Shown one piece after another: positions 53,803 to 62,645 of a stretch of DNA of 64,000 nucleotides (positions are counted from its first letter, which is position 1; each line of letters opens with the position of its first letter). Under the pieces are notes generated by a model that was given only the letters and a program-made list of their open reading frames with translations, ran no database searches and was not told where the DNA came from. The stretch spans positions 3,224,001-3,288,000 of the forward strand of contig NZ_PHUJ01000003.1 in NCBI RefSeq assembly GCF_002813375.1, given 5' to 3'. A program made the translations under genes and the position numbers. Origin of the DNA: Pseudonocardia alni (GTDB lineage Bacteria; Actinomycetota; Actinomycetes; Mycobacteriales; Pseudonocardiaceae).

Positions 53803-54321
53803 GTGGACGTCGTACGAACCGTGGTGCCCGGCGCGCTGCTGCTCGACCCGACCGTCGCCGACACATCCGGCCCGGACCTCACGGCCTTCACCGTGCGACG
53901 ACGGCGCCGCCCGGCCCGGGACGCCGTGCTCGGCCTGTTCGGCCATCCCGGCGACGCGGTGCTGCTCGGCGTCCCCCGCGGCAGCGGCTACGCCGTCGTC
54001 ATCGACGCCCGGCCGGACGCCGACACCTTCGGCCGGCTCGCCGTCGCGCTGCTCGGGGGCCCGCAGCGACTGCTCGTCCCGCCGGGCTGCCTCTACGGCC
54101 TCCAGTCCGTCGCGAGCGGGACCGTCGTCGAGCTGCGCAGCGCCACCCGGCTCCCGCGCCGGGAACGCTTCGACGTCGACCCGGACGACCCGGACCTGGC
54201 GGTCCGCTGGCTCCGCCCCCGGCCGGCCCGGACACCGGGCACGGCACGCTCCTGGGCCGCGCTGACCGCCCGCCTCGGGGCTCCCGCGGGCCCCCGCCGG
54301 GACCGCGTCTCCCTCTGGTGA
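53803..54321 (+). CDS. RmlC-like cupin, dTDP-sugar 3,5-epimerase homologue (degenerate)
   Basis: 172 residues from GTG after GAGGGAGGTC. The order PGALLLDPTVAD, VLLGVPRGSGYAVVIDARPD, RLLVPPGCLYGLQSV and ERFDVDPDDPDLAVRWLRP follows dTDP-4-dehydrorhamnose 3,5-epimerases. The family's catalytic His in the LRGLHFQ motif is not at the equivalent place (VLGLFGH), and the GFAHGF motif is GCLYGL with Tyr for His. It may isomerise a different sugar or only bind one. Pairs divergently with the C-methyltransferase-like gene. Confidence 0.72.
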   Translation: MDVVRTVVPGALLLDPTVADTSGPDLTAFTVRRRRRPARDAVLGLFGHPGDAVLLGVPRGSGYAVVIDARPDADTFGRLAVALLGGPQRLLVPPGCLYGLQSVASGTVVELRSATRLPRRERFDVDPDDPDLAVRWLRPRPARTPGTARSWAALTARLGAPAGPRRDRVSLW

Positions 54322-54491
54322 CCCCGGGCGCCGTCCCCGGTGTGAGGACGGGCGCATGTGAGCCGGTCGGCCCGGTCGGCGAGATCACGAATCGGTCACG
54401 TAACGTCGTCACCAGGCCGGATCGACGACGCCCCGCGCCGGACGGCGGCACGACCGTGTCCGCCGGGACGTGGACACGAGGGGTTGCCGAG

Positions 54492-54830
54492 GTGCTGAGC
54501 GAGCGCGAGAACCGTCGACTGCACGAGATCGAGGTGCAGCTGCGACTGACCGACCCGCGACTGGTCCGCCGGTTCTCCGCGCTGAACACCGCACTGCGCG
54601 CCCCGGCCCGCCACGGTGGACGGCTTCTCGCCGGCTTCGCCCGCGACCGGCGCACCGTGCACGGCTCCGGCCCGTTCCCGACGATGCTGCTGGGGACCGC
54701 GCTGGTCGTGCTGCTGCTCGGTGCCGTGCTGGTGAGCGTGCCGGTCGTCGTCGCGGGGATCCTCGTGGCCGGCCTCGCCCTGGCCGTCGCGGCCACCACC
54801 GGACCGCAGGCGCACCCCGGAACCGCCTGA
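54492..54830 (+). CDS. DUF3040-family small membrane protein
   Basis: 112 residues from a GTG (VLSERENRRLHEIEVQLRL) 8 nt after GAGGGG; a longer version from 54456 is possible. LSERE and LHEIEVQL at the start, then two adjacent hydrophobic segments (TMLLGTALVVLLLGAVLVSV and VVVAGILVAGLALAVAAT), match the DUF3040 family of actinomycetes. Function unknown. The preceding frame has non-coding bias. Confidence 0.85.
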   Translation: MLSERENRRLHEIEVQLRLTDPRLVRRFSALNTALRAPARHGGRLLAGFARDRRTVHGSGPFPTMLLGTALVVLLLGAVLVSVPVVVAGILVAGLALAVAATTGPQAHPGTA

Positions 54831-54932
54831 CCCGCCACCCCCGCACCGCGCGGTGCCGCCCCGGACGGTGGCCATCCAGCGACCGGTGTCGCCCCGGACG
54901 GACGGCGTGGCCGTGGCGCGCGACCGGCCGCC

Positions 54933-56342
54933 TCAGCCGTGGGCGAGGTCGGAGAACCGGCTGTAGTGCAGCTGGTGGGCGACGGTGATCGTCGTGGTCG
55001 GGCCGTTACGGTGCTTGGCCAGGATCAGGTCGGCCTCACCGGCGCGCGGGTCGTCCTGCTCGAACGCGTCGGGGCGGTGCAGCAGCACCACCATGTCCGC
55101 GTCCTGCTCGATCGAGCCGGACTCACGCAGGTCGGACAGCATCGGCCGCTTGTCGGTGCGCTGCTCGGGACCACGGTTCAGCTGGCTCATCGCCACCACC
55201 GGGACCTCGAGCTCCTTGGCCAGCAGCTTGATCTGCCGGGAGAACTCCGAGACCTCCTGCTGACGGGACTCGACCTTGCGGCCCGAGGTCATCAGCTGCA
55301 GGTAGTCCAGGATGATCAGCTTCAGGTCGTAGCGCTGCTTCATCCGGCGCGCCTTGGCCCGGATCTCCATCAGCGTCAGGTTCGGCGAGTCGTCGATGTA
55401 GAGGGGCGCCTCGGAGATCTCCGACATCCGCCGCGCCATCCGCGTCCAGTCCTCGTCCGACATCCGGCCGGCGCGCATGTCGGCCAGCCGGATCCGGGCC
55501 TCCGCGGACAGCAGACGCATGACGATCTCGGACTTGCTCATCTCCAGCGAGAAGAACGCGCTGGTCATGCCGTTCTTGATGGAGCAGGAGCGGGCGAAGT
55601 CCAGCCCCAGGGTCGACTTGCCCAGACCCGGCCGGGCCGCGACGACGACCATCTGGCCCGGGTGCAGACCGTTGGTGACCTGGTCGAGGTCGGCGAAGCC
55701 GGTCGGCACACCCGTGGACTGGCCGCCCCGGGAGGCGATCGCGTCGATCTCGTCCATCGTGGGCTGGAGGAGCTCCTCCAGCACCGTGTAGTCCTCGGTG
55801 GTGGTGCGCTCGGTGACCTCGTAGACCGCGGCCTGGGCGCGGTCCACCGCGTCGTCGACGTCGCCGCCGTCGGCGCCGTGGTAGCCCAGCTGCACGATCC
55901 GGGTGCCGGCCTCGACCAGCCGTCGCAGGACCGCCTTCTCGCCCACGATCTCGGCGTAGTAGGCCGCGTTCGCCGCCGTCGGCACGGTCGCGATCAGGGT
56001 GTGCAGGTAGGGCGCGCCGCCGAGGCGGACGAGCTCACCGCGCCGCTGCAGCTCCGCCGAGACCGTCACCGCGTCGGCGGGTTCGCCGCGGCTGTAGAGG
56101 TCCAGGATCGTCTCGTAGACGGTCTGGTGGGCGGGCCGGTAGAAGTCCTCCGGCTGCAGCACCTCCACGACGTCGGCGATCGCGTCCTTGCTCAGCAGCA
56201 TCCCGCCGAGCACGGACTGCTCGGCCGTGAGGTCCTGCGGGGGCTGACGGTCGAACGTCGCACCCTCGCCCGGTCCGGAGGCCTTCTCGCCGTCACGGAC
56301 CGCACGGGGCTTGTTGCCGGGACGATCGTCCGTCAGAGCCAT
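54933..56342 (-). CDS. dnaB: Replicative DNA helicase DnaB
   Basis: 469 residues from MALTDDRPGNK. N-terminal dimer domain with DLTAEQSVLGGMLLSKDAI; RecA-like core with Walker A in VVVAARPGLGKST, AFFSLEMSKSEIVMRL, Walker B region LIILDYLQLM, AMSQLNRGPEQR, and SDLRESGSIEQDADMV with the H4/arginine-finger region. It is the hexameric 5'-3' helicase at the fork. No intein interrupts it, unlike dnaB in several mycobacteria. It follows rplI after a 640-nt region with DnaA-box-like sites. Confidence 0.97.
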   Translation of the reverse strand: MALTDDRPGNKPRAVRDGEKASGPGEGATFDRQPPQDLTAEQSVLGGMLLSKDAIADVVEVLQPEDFYRPAHQTVYETILDLYSRGEPADAVTVSAELQRRGELVRLGGAPYLHTLIATVPTAANAAYYAEIVGEKAVLRRLVEAGTRIVQLGYHGADGGDVDDAVDRAQAAVYEVTERTTTEDYTVLEELLQPTMDEIDAIASRGGQSTGVPTGFADLDQVTNGLHPGQMVVVAARPGLGKSTLGLDFARSCSIKNGMTSAFFSLEMSKSEIVMRLLSAEARIRLADMRAGRMSDEDWTRMARRMSEISEAPLYIDDSPNLTLMEIRAKARRMKQRYDLKLIILDYLQLMTSGRKVESRQQEVSEFSRQIKLLAKELEVPVVAMSQLNRGPEQRTDKRPMLSDLRESGSIEQDADMVVLLHRPDAFEQDDPRAGEADLILAKHRNGPTTTITVAHQLHYSRFSDLAHG

Positions 56343-56983
56343 ACGCAGCGTCACCCCCGGTGGACACAGTACCGAACGCACGTTCGACGCGCGAGTGGTG
56401 CGTCCTGCCCACCCGCGACCGTCGTCGGTGATCTACCGGCCGGCCCGGTGCCCGACGGGCCGCGACGGACGCGGCCCGCGGGACACGGCGCTCGCGTCCC
56501 GGTACGACGACAGTAGGTCGGCCGGACGGCGCCTGGCGAACCGACCTGGTGATCGATCTGGGGATGAACTGTGCACGGATGCCGCCCGTCCCGGGACCGT
56601 GCTGGGGACAACCTGGGGACAGCGCACAGGATCGGGCAGTCTTTCCTGGTCACAGGCATGTTCACAGCTGTGGACAACTTTGCTCTGGCGTGTCGTCGAA
56701 CGCCCCGTGCGGGCGTGTCGGAGCGCCCGGCGGGCCGTTCGCCGCCCGGCGCGTCCACAAGCCCGCCCGACGAGTGGAGCGTCACCGGACGGCGTGTCGG
56801 CTGCGTGACAAGACATCCCGTCCGGGGTCGTCCGATCGGTGTCGATCGTCCATCCGGGACTGCGGACCGTGTGTGCGGCGCCCGTTCGGGACGGTCCCGG
56901 ACAGACGACAGGGCGGTGCCCGGAGCACGTGGCTCCGGACACCGCCCTGTTCACTGTCGGTGGTCGTGCGACCACCGGACCGC
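56343..56983. other. dnaB upstream region with DnaA-box-like sequences
   Basis: About 640 nt without a credible ORF. TGTGGACAA at 56669-56677 is the exact complement of the DnaA box TTGTCCACA. TGGGGACAA (56603-56611) and TGGGGACAG (56614-56622) are one- and two-mismatch relatives. They lie 260-335 nt upstream of the dnaB start, so DnaA could regulate dnaB; they could also be a minor DnaA-binding cluster near oriC. The rplI terminator occupies 56908-56950. Confidence 0.6.
56908..56950 (-). terminator. rplI operon terminator
   Basis: ACAGGGCGGTG and its exact complement make an 11-bp stem whose loop contains a second 7-bp stem CCGGAGC/GCTCCGG. It begins 33 nt downstream of the rplI stop. Confidence 0.9.
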
Positions 56984-57430
56984 TCAGCTCGCGACGACCG
57001 CGATCGGCAGCTCGGTGGTGACCTCCGGGTGCAGGCGGACCTGCACCTGGTGCTTGCCCAGGGTCTTGAGGTGACCCGGGACGTCGATGCTGCGCTTGTC
57101 CAGCAGCGGGCCGCCTGCCGCCTTGACGGCGTCGACGACCTGGGCCGGCGTGATCGATCCGAACAAGCGGCCGGTGTCGCCGGCCTTGGCCGACACGGTC
57201 ACGTTGATGTTGCGCAGCTGCGAGTCGACCTGCTGGGCGTGGCCCAGGTCGCGGATCTCGCGGGTCTTCTGGGCCCGGCGGATCTGCTCGACCTGCTTCT
57301 CGGCGCCACGGGTGGCGACGACCGCGAGCTTGCGCGGCAGCAGGTAGTTGCGACCGTAGCCGTCCTTGACCTCGACGATGTCACCCGGGGCACCCAGGTT
57401 CGGGACGTCGGCGTTGAGGATGAGCTTCAT
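56984..57430 (-). CDS. rplI: 50S ribosomal protein L9
   Basis: 148 residues. MKLILNADVPNLGAPGDIVEVKDGYGRNYLLPRKLA is the invariant L9 N-terminal domain that binds 23S rRNA; the long connecting helix and C-terminal domain (GRLFGSITPAQVVDAV, LDKRSIDVPGHLKTLGKHQVQVRLHPEV) complete the protein at normal length. Last gene of the rpsF-ssb-rpsR-rplI operon, 14 nt after rpsR. Confidence 0.98.
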   Translation of the reverse strand: MKLILNADVPNLGAPGDIVEVKDGYGRNYLLPRKLAVVATRGAEKQVEQIRRAQKTREIRDLGHAQQVDSQLRNINVTVSAKAGDTGRLFGSITPAQVVDAVKAAGGPLLDKRSIDVPGHLKTLGKHQVQVRLHPEVTTELPIAVVAS

Positions 57431-57444
57431 GTGTCTCCCCTTCC

Positions 57445-57681
57445 TCAGCGAGCGGTCGAGGTGTACGGCAGCAGGGCGACCTCACGGGAGTTCTTCACCG
57501 CGACGGCGACGTCCCGCTGGTGCTGCCGGCAGTTGCCGGAGACCCGACGGGCACGGATCTTGCCGCGGTCGGAGATGAACTTCCGCAGCAGACCGGTGTC
57601 CTTGTAGTCGATCAGCTGGGCCTTGTCCTTGCAGAAAGCGCAGACCTTCTTCTTCGGCTTGCGCACGATGGCCTTGGCCAT
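57445..57681 (-). CDS. rpsR: 30S ribosomal protein S18, zinc-ribbon (C+) form
   Basis: 78 residues. [11 protein letters not shown] (C14, C17) with GNCRQHQRD (C51, H54) form the zinc-binding CxxC...CxxH of the C+ type. [27 protein letters not shown] is the conserved core. Actinomycetes often carry a second, zinc-free S18 induced by zinc limitation; this copy is the zinc-dependent one in the canonical operon. It binds S6 in the 30S platform. Confidence 0.98.
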   Translation of the reverse strand: MAKAIVRKPKKKVCAFCKDKAQLIDYKDTGLLRKFISDRGKIRARRVSGNCRQHQRDVAVAVKNSREVALLPYTSTAR

Positions 57682-57735
57682 GGTGGTGCTCCTGGAGATC
57701 GTCCTCCGCCCGTCACGGGCGGAGAGGTACGTGGA

Positions 57736-58284
57736 TCAGAAGGGGGGCTCGTCGTCGGACGCGGCGCCACTGCCCGCGGGCGGGGCCGAACCCCAGGGGT
57801 CGTCATAGCCGCCGCCGGAGTTGCCTCCACCGCCGGAACCGCCGCCCTGTCGGGCGCCACCGCCGCCGCCACCGTCGTAGCCACCGCCGCCGCCACCGAA
57901 GCCACCGGAACCTCCGCCCCGGCTGACCTTGTTGACCTTGGCGGTCGCGTAGCGCAGTGACGGGCCGACCTCGTCGACCTCCATCTCCACGACGGTGCGC
58001 TTCTCGCCTTCCTTGGTCTCGAACGACCGCTGGCGCAGGCGACCCTGGACCACGACGCGCGCGCCGCGGGTCAGGGACTCGGCGACGTTCTCCGCCGCCT
58101 GGCGCCAGATGTTGCAGCGCAGGAAGAGTGCCTCGCCGTCCTTCCACTCGCCGGACTGGCGGTCGAAGGTGCGCGGGGTGGACGCCACGGTGAAGTTGGC
58201 GACCGCGGCGCCGGACGGGGTGAACCGCAGCTCGGGATCCGCCGTCAGGTTGCCCACGACGGTGATGACGGTCTCGCCGGCCAT
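57736..58284 (-). CDS. ssb: Single-stranded DNA-binding protein
   Basis: 182 residues from [19 protein letters not shown]. The OB-fold core ([68 protein letters not shown]) spans the first 115 residues. A long Gly-rich linker follows, ending in the acidic tip DDEPPF that docks replication and repair proteins. Typical actinobacterial SsbA located between rpsF and rpsR. Confidence 0.98.
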   Translation of the reverse strand: MAGETVITVVGNLTADPELRFTPSGAAVANFTVASTPRTFDRQSGEWKDGEALFLRCNIWRQAAENVAESLTRGARVVVQGRLRQRSFETKEGEKRTVVEMEVDEVGPSLRYATAKVNKVSRGGGSGGFGGGGGGYDGGGGGGARQGGGSGGGGNSGGGYDDPWGSAPPAGSGAASDDEPPF

Positions 58285-58295
58285 GACGGCTCCAA

Positions 58296-58610
58296 TCAGC
58301 CGGCGGCGGGCGCCGGCGTGCGGGTGACGTCCTTGCGCAGGACCTTGGTGCGCAGCACGGACTCGTTCAGACCCAGCTGGCGGTCCAGCTCGGTGACGGT
58401 GGCCGGCTCGGCGGTGATGTCGAGGACCGCGTAGATGGCCTCGCCCTGCTTCTTGATCTCGTAGGCCAGGCGGCGCTTGCCCCAGACCTCGATCTTCTCG
58501 ATCGATCCGCCGTCGTTCTTCACGACGGTGAGGAACTGCTCCAGGGACGGCTGCACAGTGCGCTCGTCCAGGCCGCCGTCGAGGATGACCATGACCTCGT
58601 AATGACGCAT
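58296..58610 (-). CDS. rpsF: 30S ribosomal protein S6
   Basis: 104 residues from [19 protein letters not shown]. The ATG at 58610 is 10 nt from AGGAGGTG; a GTG three codons upstream sits too close to it. [35 protein letters not shown] is the conserved S6 core, and the C-terminus is [20 protein letters not shown]. It forms the 30S platform with S18 and starts the four-gene operon. The leader may be bound by S6:S18 for feedback. Confidence 0.98.
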   Translation of the reverse strand: MRHYEVMVILDGGLDERTVQPSLEQFLTVVKNDGGSIEKIEVWGKRRLAYEIKKQGEAIYAVLDITAEPATVTELDRQLGLNESVLRTKVLRKDVTRTPAPAAG

Positions 58611-58675
58611 GAGAACCACTCACCTCCTATGGACTCGAAACGGTCACGGCCCGGACGGCCGTGACAGGAGGTTCT
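58611..58675 (-). promoter_or_regulatory. rpsF: rpsF leader: hairpin and alternative pairing with the ribosome-binding site
   Basis: On the mRNA a 9-bp hairpin (58665-58657 with 58651-58643, loop GUCCG) lies 33 nt upstream of the ATG. The 5' flank GAGAACCTCCT (58675-58665) can pair either with AGGAGG of the ribosome-binding site (58628-58623) or with GGTTCTC just before the ATG (58617-58611). Known S6:S18 autoregulatory elements expose a CCG in a loop; here the loop contains CCG. Inference from pairing. Confidence 0.55.
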
Positions 58676-58942
58676 CAGTGCACCCCGACAGTTTCCGGCG
58701 GATGCGCGGGAGCCGTGGGGATGCCGGTACAGGCTAGCAACGGCCGTTCCGGCCCCGACCTGCGGGTACGCGGCTCCCCGGATCGCCGGGACGGGTTCGG
58801 GCCGTGCCCGCGGAGACGCCGGCCGACGGACGGCTGTCGTTCGTCGCCGACGCCGGCCCCGTCCTCGACGAGCCGCTCGGCGCCGTCACCGACGCCTGAC
58901 CGGCGGCCCACGGCTGTCGGGGGTCCTCGCTACCGTGCCCGT

Positions 58943-59710
58943 ATGCAGATCGGAGCACACGTCCGCGACGCCGAGGACCCCCTGGCCGCGGCCGCCGAGG
59001 TCGGCGCCGAGGTGATCCAGCTGTTCCTGTCCGACCCGCAGGGCTGGAAGAAGCCGCCGCCGCACCCACGGGCGGCGGAGCTGGCCGCGTCGGACGTCGC
59101 GGTGGTGGTGCACGCGCCTTACACCGCGAACGTCGCGTCCACGAACAACCGGATCCGCATCCCGAGCCGCAAGATCGTGCAGCAGCACCTGGCCGGGGCG
59201 GCCGAGGTCGGCGCGTTCGGCCTGGTCGTGCACGGCGGCCACGTCACGAAGGACGACGACCCGGCCGTCGGGATCGACAACTGGCGCAAGTTCGTCGAGC
59301 GCCAGGCCGGGGAGCACGGCTTCGACGTGCCCGTCCTGATCGAGAACACCGCGGGCGGGGACAACGCCATGGCCCGCCGGTTCGACGCGCTGGGCCGGCT
59401 GTGGGACGCGGTGGGCGAGTTCGGCGTCGGGTTCTGCCTGGACACCTGTCACGCCTTCGCCGGTGGCGAGGAGCTGGCCGGGATCGTCGAGCGGGTCCGG
59501 GGGATCACCGGGCGGATCGACCTGATCCACCTGAACAACTCGCGCGACGCGTTCGACTCCGCCCGCGACCGGCACGCCAACATCGACGACGGGACGATCC
59601 CGCCGGACGAGCTGGCCGCCGTCGTCGCGGCGGCGGGGGCACCGGTCGTGGTGGAGACCCCGGCCGAGGGACAGGCCCGCGACATCGCGTTCCTGCGGGA
59701 GCACACCTGA
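58943..59710 (+). CDS. nfo: Endonuclease IV (deoxyribonuclease IV)
   Basis: 255 residues from MQIGAHVRDAEDPLAAA. The TIM-barrel metal ligands are seen in VVVHAPYTANVAS, GLVVHGGHVTKD, LIENTAGGDNAM, GFCLDTCHAFAGG and HLNNSRDAFDSARDRHANIDDG. These match AP endonuclease family 2, which cleaves 5' of abasic sites in base-excision repair with three zinc ions. Monocistronic on the plus strand, between the rpsF promoter and the LuxR remnant. Confidence 0.95.
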   Translation: MQIGAHVRDAEDPLAAAAEVGAEVIQLFLSDPQGWKKPPPHPRAAELAASDVAVVVHAPYTANVASTNNRIRIPSRKIVQQHLAGAAEVGAFGLVVHGGHVTKDDDPAVGIDNWRKFVERQAGEHGFDVPVLIENTAGGDNAMARRFDALGRLWDAVGEFGVGFCLDTCHAFAGGEELAGIVERVRGITGRIDLIHLNNSRDAFDSARDRHANIDDGTIPPDELAAVVAAAGAPVVVETPAEGQARDIAFLREHT

Positions 59711-59717
59711 GGCGGCC

Positions 59718-60025
59718 TCAGGCGGTACCGGCGAGCCAGCCGGGCGGCGTGAGCCCCGCCCCGATCTGCAGCCGCGGGGCGTACTGGTCGACGTAGACCC
59801 GGGCGGTGAGCTCGCGCCTGGTGCGGACGCGGTGGCCAGCGGGACGATCTCCGGCGGGCGGGCCTCCTCGATCGTCACGACAACCTGCCCCGAGGCCCCG
59901 TCCGGCCCGGCCAGCGGCGACGCGTGCGCCACCACCCGGTGCCCGGAGCGCGTCCGCAGCCGGGTCCGCGGCAGCTGCACCAGGTGCCCGTACCGGGACG
60001 ACGACACCCGGCGCCGGCCGGCCAC
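59718..60025 (-). pseudogene. LuxR-family regulator remnant lacking its helix-turn-helix
   Basis: Two frames together give recognisable pieces of a large LuxR/GAF regulator. Upstream (from 60025) comes LRTRSGHRVVAHASPLAGPDG and VVVTIEEARPPEIVPLATAS, the segment that precedes the HTH. Then, one frame off, comes RTRRELTARVYVDQYAPRL to a TGA at 59718, which is the segment normally found after the HTH. The roughly 65 residues containing the HTH between them are missing and the junction is frame-shifted. It cannot bind DNA as a LuxR protein. Confidence 0.75.
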
Positions 60026-60100
60026 GCTGAACCGCCGCGTCGACCCGGAGGGCGTGTTCGGCGGGCCCGTCCGCGCCTGAGACCCCGGTTCCGGGAGTCC

Positions 60101-60778
60101 TCAGCGCCAGGCGAAGACCGGCTGCTCCAGGTGCGCGACCCGGGTCGCGCGCCCGTGCAGGACGACCTCGCGGAACTGGTGGAGCACCGCACCGGTGGGG
60201 GCGTGGACGTAGCGGTCGAACAGCGGCACCTGGATCACCGGGGCGTCGGACTCGGGGATCGTGAGGAACCGGGGCTCGTGGTCGATCTCGGCCAGCGGCG
60301 GGCGGTGCAGCTCGGCGACCTCGTCCGGGTTGGGCGTCGGCTCGCCCGCGCCGCCGCCCCACAGCACGACCGGGGTGATGACGTAGCCGGAACGGGTCGG
60401 GTAGTCGTCGAGCAGACCGAGCACGCGGTCCGGGCCGAGCTCGAGCCCGATCTCCTCGGACACCTCGCGGCGCCCCGCCTGCTCGGCGGTCTCACCCGGG
60501 TCGAGCCGTCCGCCCGGAAGGGCCCACTGGCCGGAGTGCGCCCGCAGCGACCGGGCGCGCCGGGTCAGGACGAACGCGACCTCGTCGGCGAGACGGCCGT
60601 CGCCGGTGGCACCGGGGACCGGCAGCAGCGTCAGGGTAACGGCGGCGGCCCGCTTCCCCGCCCGGTCCGCCTCCGACGCGGCCCGGCGCTCGGCCGGGGG
60701 GAGCGTCGCCAGCGCCGCCTCGACACGCTCCCGCAGCTGGCGCTGCACCGGTTCCGGGACCACCACGTCGTCGGCCAT
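60101..60778 (-). CDS. NUDIX hydrolase, CoA-pyrophosphatase-like
   Basis: 225 residues from MADDVVVPEPVQRQL. The Nudix box GGRLDPGETAEQAGRREVSEEIGL is complete, preceded by LRAHSGQWALPGG and followed by VLGLLDDYPTRSGYVITPVVLWGG; the UPF0035-like segment RSLRAHSGQWALPGGR supports a CoA diphosphatase. It would hydrolyse CoA or oxidised CoA derivatives to adenosine 3',5'-bisphosphate and 4'-phosphopantetheine. Alone in its transcription unit. Confidence 0.9.
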   Translation of the reverse strand: MADDVVVPEPVQRQLRERVEAALATLPPAERRAASEADRAGKRAAAVTLTLLPVPGATGDGRLADEVAFVLTRRARSLRAHSGQWALPGGRLDPGETAEQAGRREVSEEIGLELGPDRVLGLLDDYPTRSGYVITPVVLWGGGAGEPTPNPDEVAELHRPPLAEIDHEPRFLTIPESDAPVIQVPLFDRYVHAPTGAVLHQFREVVLHGRATRVAHLEQPVFAWR

Positions 60779-60912
60779 GCCCCGATCGTCGCACCCGCCC
60801 GGGCGCCGCACAGGTTCCGTCGCCGCCGCACACGTCACACCCGCTGCGGCGCCACCACACCCTGTGCTGCGACCGGCGGGACACATGCGGCGGCGCGAGG
60901 GGCAGCCGCAGT

Positions 60913-62514
60913 TCAGTCCGCGGGGTCGCGCCGGGGGCGGGCCGCCCGGGACGGCCACGGTTCGGGTGCGGCCGCGCGATCGGAGCGACCGGCGCGGCCG
61001 GAGCCCGCGGAACCGGCCGCGTCACCGGACCGGGGCGTGCCGACGGAACCGGTGGGGCCGGGGCCGCCGCCGTCCCTCCGCCGTCGCCCGCCCCGTGCGG
61101 GCACGGCCGACGCGGAGGCCGTCGCGGCGGGCACGCCGGACCGGGAGACCCGCGGGCCGACCGGCCACACGGGCTCCGGGTCCCGGCCGGGGTCGGTGCC
61201 GGGCCGCAGGATCTGCCGGACGACGAGCACGCACAGCGCGACCACCACGGCGTCGCGGACCAGCACGGTCACCAGGAACGGCTCCGGCGGCAGCCCCTTG
61301 TTCGCGACGCCGAGGTACTGGAACATCCGCGGCACCCAGACCAGCGCGTCGACGACCATCCACGCCAGCAGCAGCCGCCAGCGTGGCAGGGCGAGCACCG
61401 CGAGCGGGACCAGCCACAGCGAGTACTGCGGGCTCCACACCTTGTTGACCAGCAGGAACGCCGAGACCGTCAGGAAGGCCAGCTCGGCGACCGCGGGCGG
61501 GCGCGGCGCGCGCAGCGCGAACCAGGCGATCGCGGCGAACGCCAGCACCATGAGCACCGCGGTGACGGTGTTGAGCACGGTGGGGGACTGCCCGTCGCCG
61601 AGCGGTCCGTCGAAGCCGGACCAGCCGGTGAACCAGTACAGCGAGTACCAGATCGAGTCCGGGTCGGCCGGGCGCGTGCGGTTGAGCAGGAAGAACTCGA
61701 CCCAGCCGCGCGGCCAGGCCAGCGCGACCGGGAGGTTCACCGCCACCCAGGCGAGGACCGCGGCACCGATCGTCCACGCGGCACGCGGGAGGCCGCCGTC
61801 GGCGCGGCGCCGCCAGCCGACGAGCAGCACCGGCAGCAGGAGCAGCAGCGGGTAGAGCTTCGCCGCGCCGCCGATCCCGAGCAACACCCCGGCCCAGACC
61901 GGCCGGTCCCGGCGCAGCGCGAGCAGCGCCCCGGTCGCGAGCGCGACGGTGAGCGTGTCGAAGTTGGTGAACGCGTGCACCGCCACCAGCGGGGACAGCG
62001 CGACCAACGCGGCGTCCCACGGACGTTCCGGGCGGAGCATCAGCACCGCCCACACCACCACCAGCCAGGCCATGGCCAGCCAGATCGCGGTGACGTCGAA
62101 GTAGACGACGACGTCGAGCGCGGTCGGCAACGGCAGCCGCTCGGCCAGCCACTGCCAGCCGTCGGTCAGCTGCGCATTGAGGTACTGGAACATCCCGGTG
62201 ACGACCGGGTACTCCATGTACCGGGCGGTGCGGGAGCCGTCGGCGGCGGTCTCGAACCAGGCGTCGCGGTAGGGGACTGCGTCGTCGGCGAGACCTTCCA
62301 GCCCGTAGAGCGGGACGGTGTCGGAGTAGCACATCGCGACGTACTGACGGTCGTTGCGCCAGTCCAGCGCGAGTGCACCGTCCGGGGTGCGGTACTGCTG
62401 CAGACAGGCCGCCTTGCCCAGCCAGCCCAGCGCCAGCACGACGACGGCGAGCAGCAGTACCACCCGCAGCGGGGTCCACCAGCGCGACCGTCCGACGAGT
62501 GCGTGCCGACCCAT
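60913..62514 (-). CDS. GT-C family membrane mannosyltransferase-like protein (GT87/DUF2029), Rv0051 homologue
   Basis: 533 residues. About ten to eleven membrane helices. [92 protein letters not shown], and [22 protein letters not shown] match M. tuberculosis Rv0051, which also follows ponA1. These transfer mannose from polyprenyl-phosphate-mannose at the outer membrane face. The C-terminal 80 residues are disordered. ATG with GGAGG 4 nt upstream; the in-frame sequence before it looks conserved but has no start codon. Confidence 0.88.
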   Translation of the reverse strand: MGRHALVGRSRWWTPLRVVLLLAVVVLALGWLGKAACLQQYRTPDGALALDWRNDRQYVAMCYSDTVPLYGLEGLADDAVPYRDAWFETAADGSRTARYMEYPVVTGMFQYLNAQLTDGWQWLAERLPLPTALDVVVYFDVTAIWLAMAWLVVVWAVLMLRPERPWDAALVALSPLVAVHAFTNFDTLTVALATGALLALRRDRPVWAGVLLGIGGAAKLYPLLLLLPVLLVGWRRRADGGLPRAAWTIGAAVLAWVAVNLPVALAWPRGWVEFFLLNRTRPADPDSIWYSLYWFTGWSGFDGPLGDGQSPTVLNTVTAVLMVLAFAAIAWFALRAPRPPAVAELAFLTVSAFLLVNKVWSPQYSLWLVPLAVLALPRWRLLLAWMVVDALVWVPRMFQYLGVANKGLPPEPFLVTVLVRDAVVVALCVLVVRQILRPGTDPGRDPEPVWPVGPRVSRSGVPAATASASAVPARGGRRRRDGGGPGPTGSVGTPRSGDAAGSAGSGRAGRSDRAAAPEPWPSRAARPRRDPAD

Positions 62515-62645
62515 CGGGCCTCCGACGACCCTGCTGGCGGCGCGCGCCAGCGGCTCGGTCCAGGTCGGGACCTCCCGGTCCCGGACGCCCGCCCCCGGCG
62601 CGTCGTGGGGGGCGGGCGGTGCGGCTCCGGGCCGGCCGCCTGCGG

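Noticed and set aside
54851..54901. Two 18-bp near-identical direct repeats (CGGTGYCGCCCCGGACGG)
   Set aside because: One mismatch, 33 bp apart, in a short intergenic gap; no further copies seen, so no mobile or attachment site is supported.
58804..58899. Possible 31-residue peptide (VPAETPADGRLSFVADAG...) on the plus strand before nfo
   Set aside because: Codon bias is gene-like but there is no ribosome-binding site and the upstream frame is not coding; it may be a gene remnant, too short to support.
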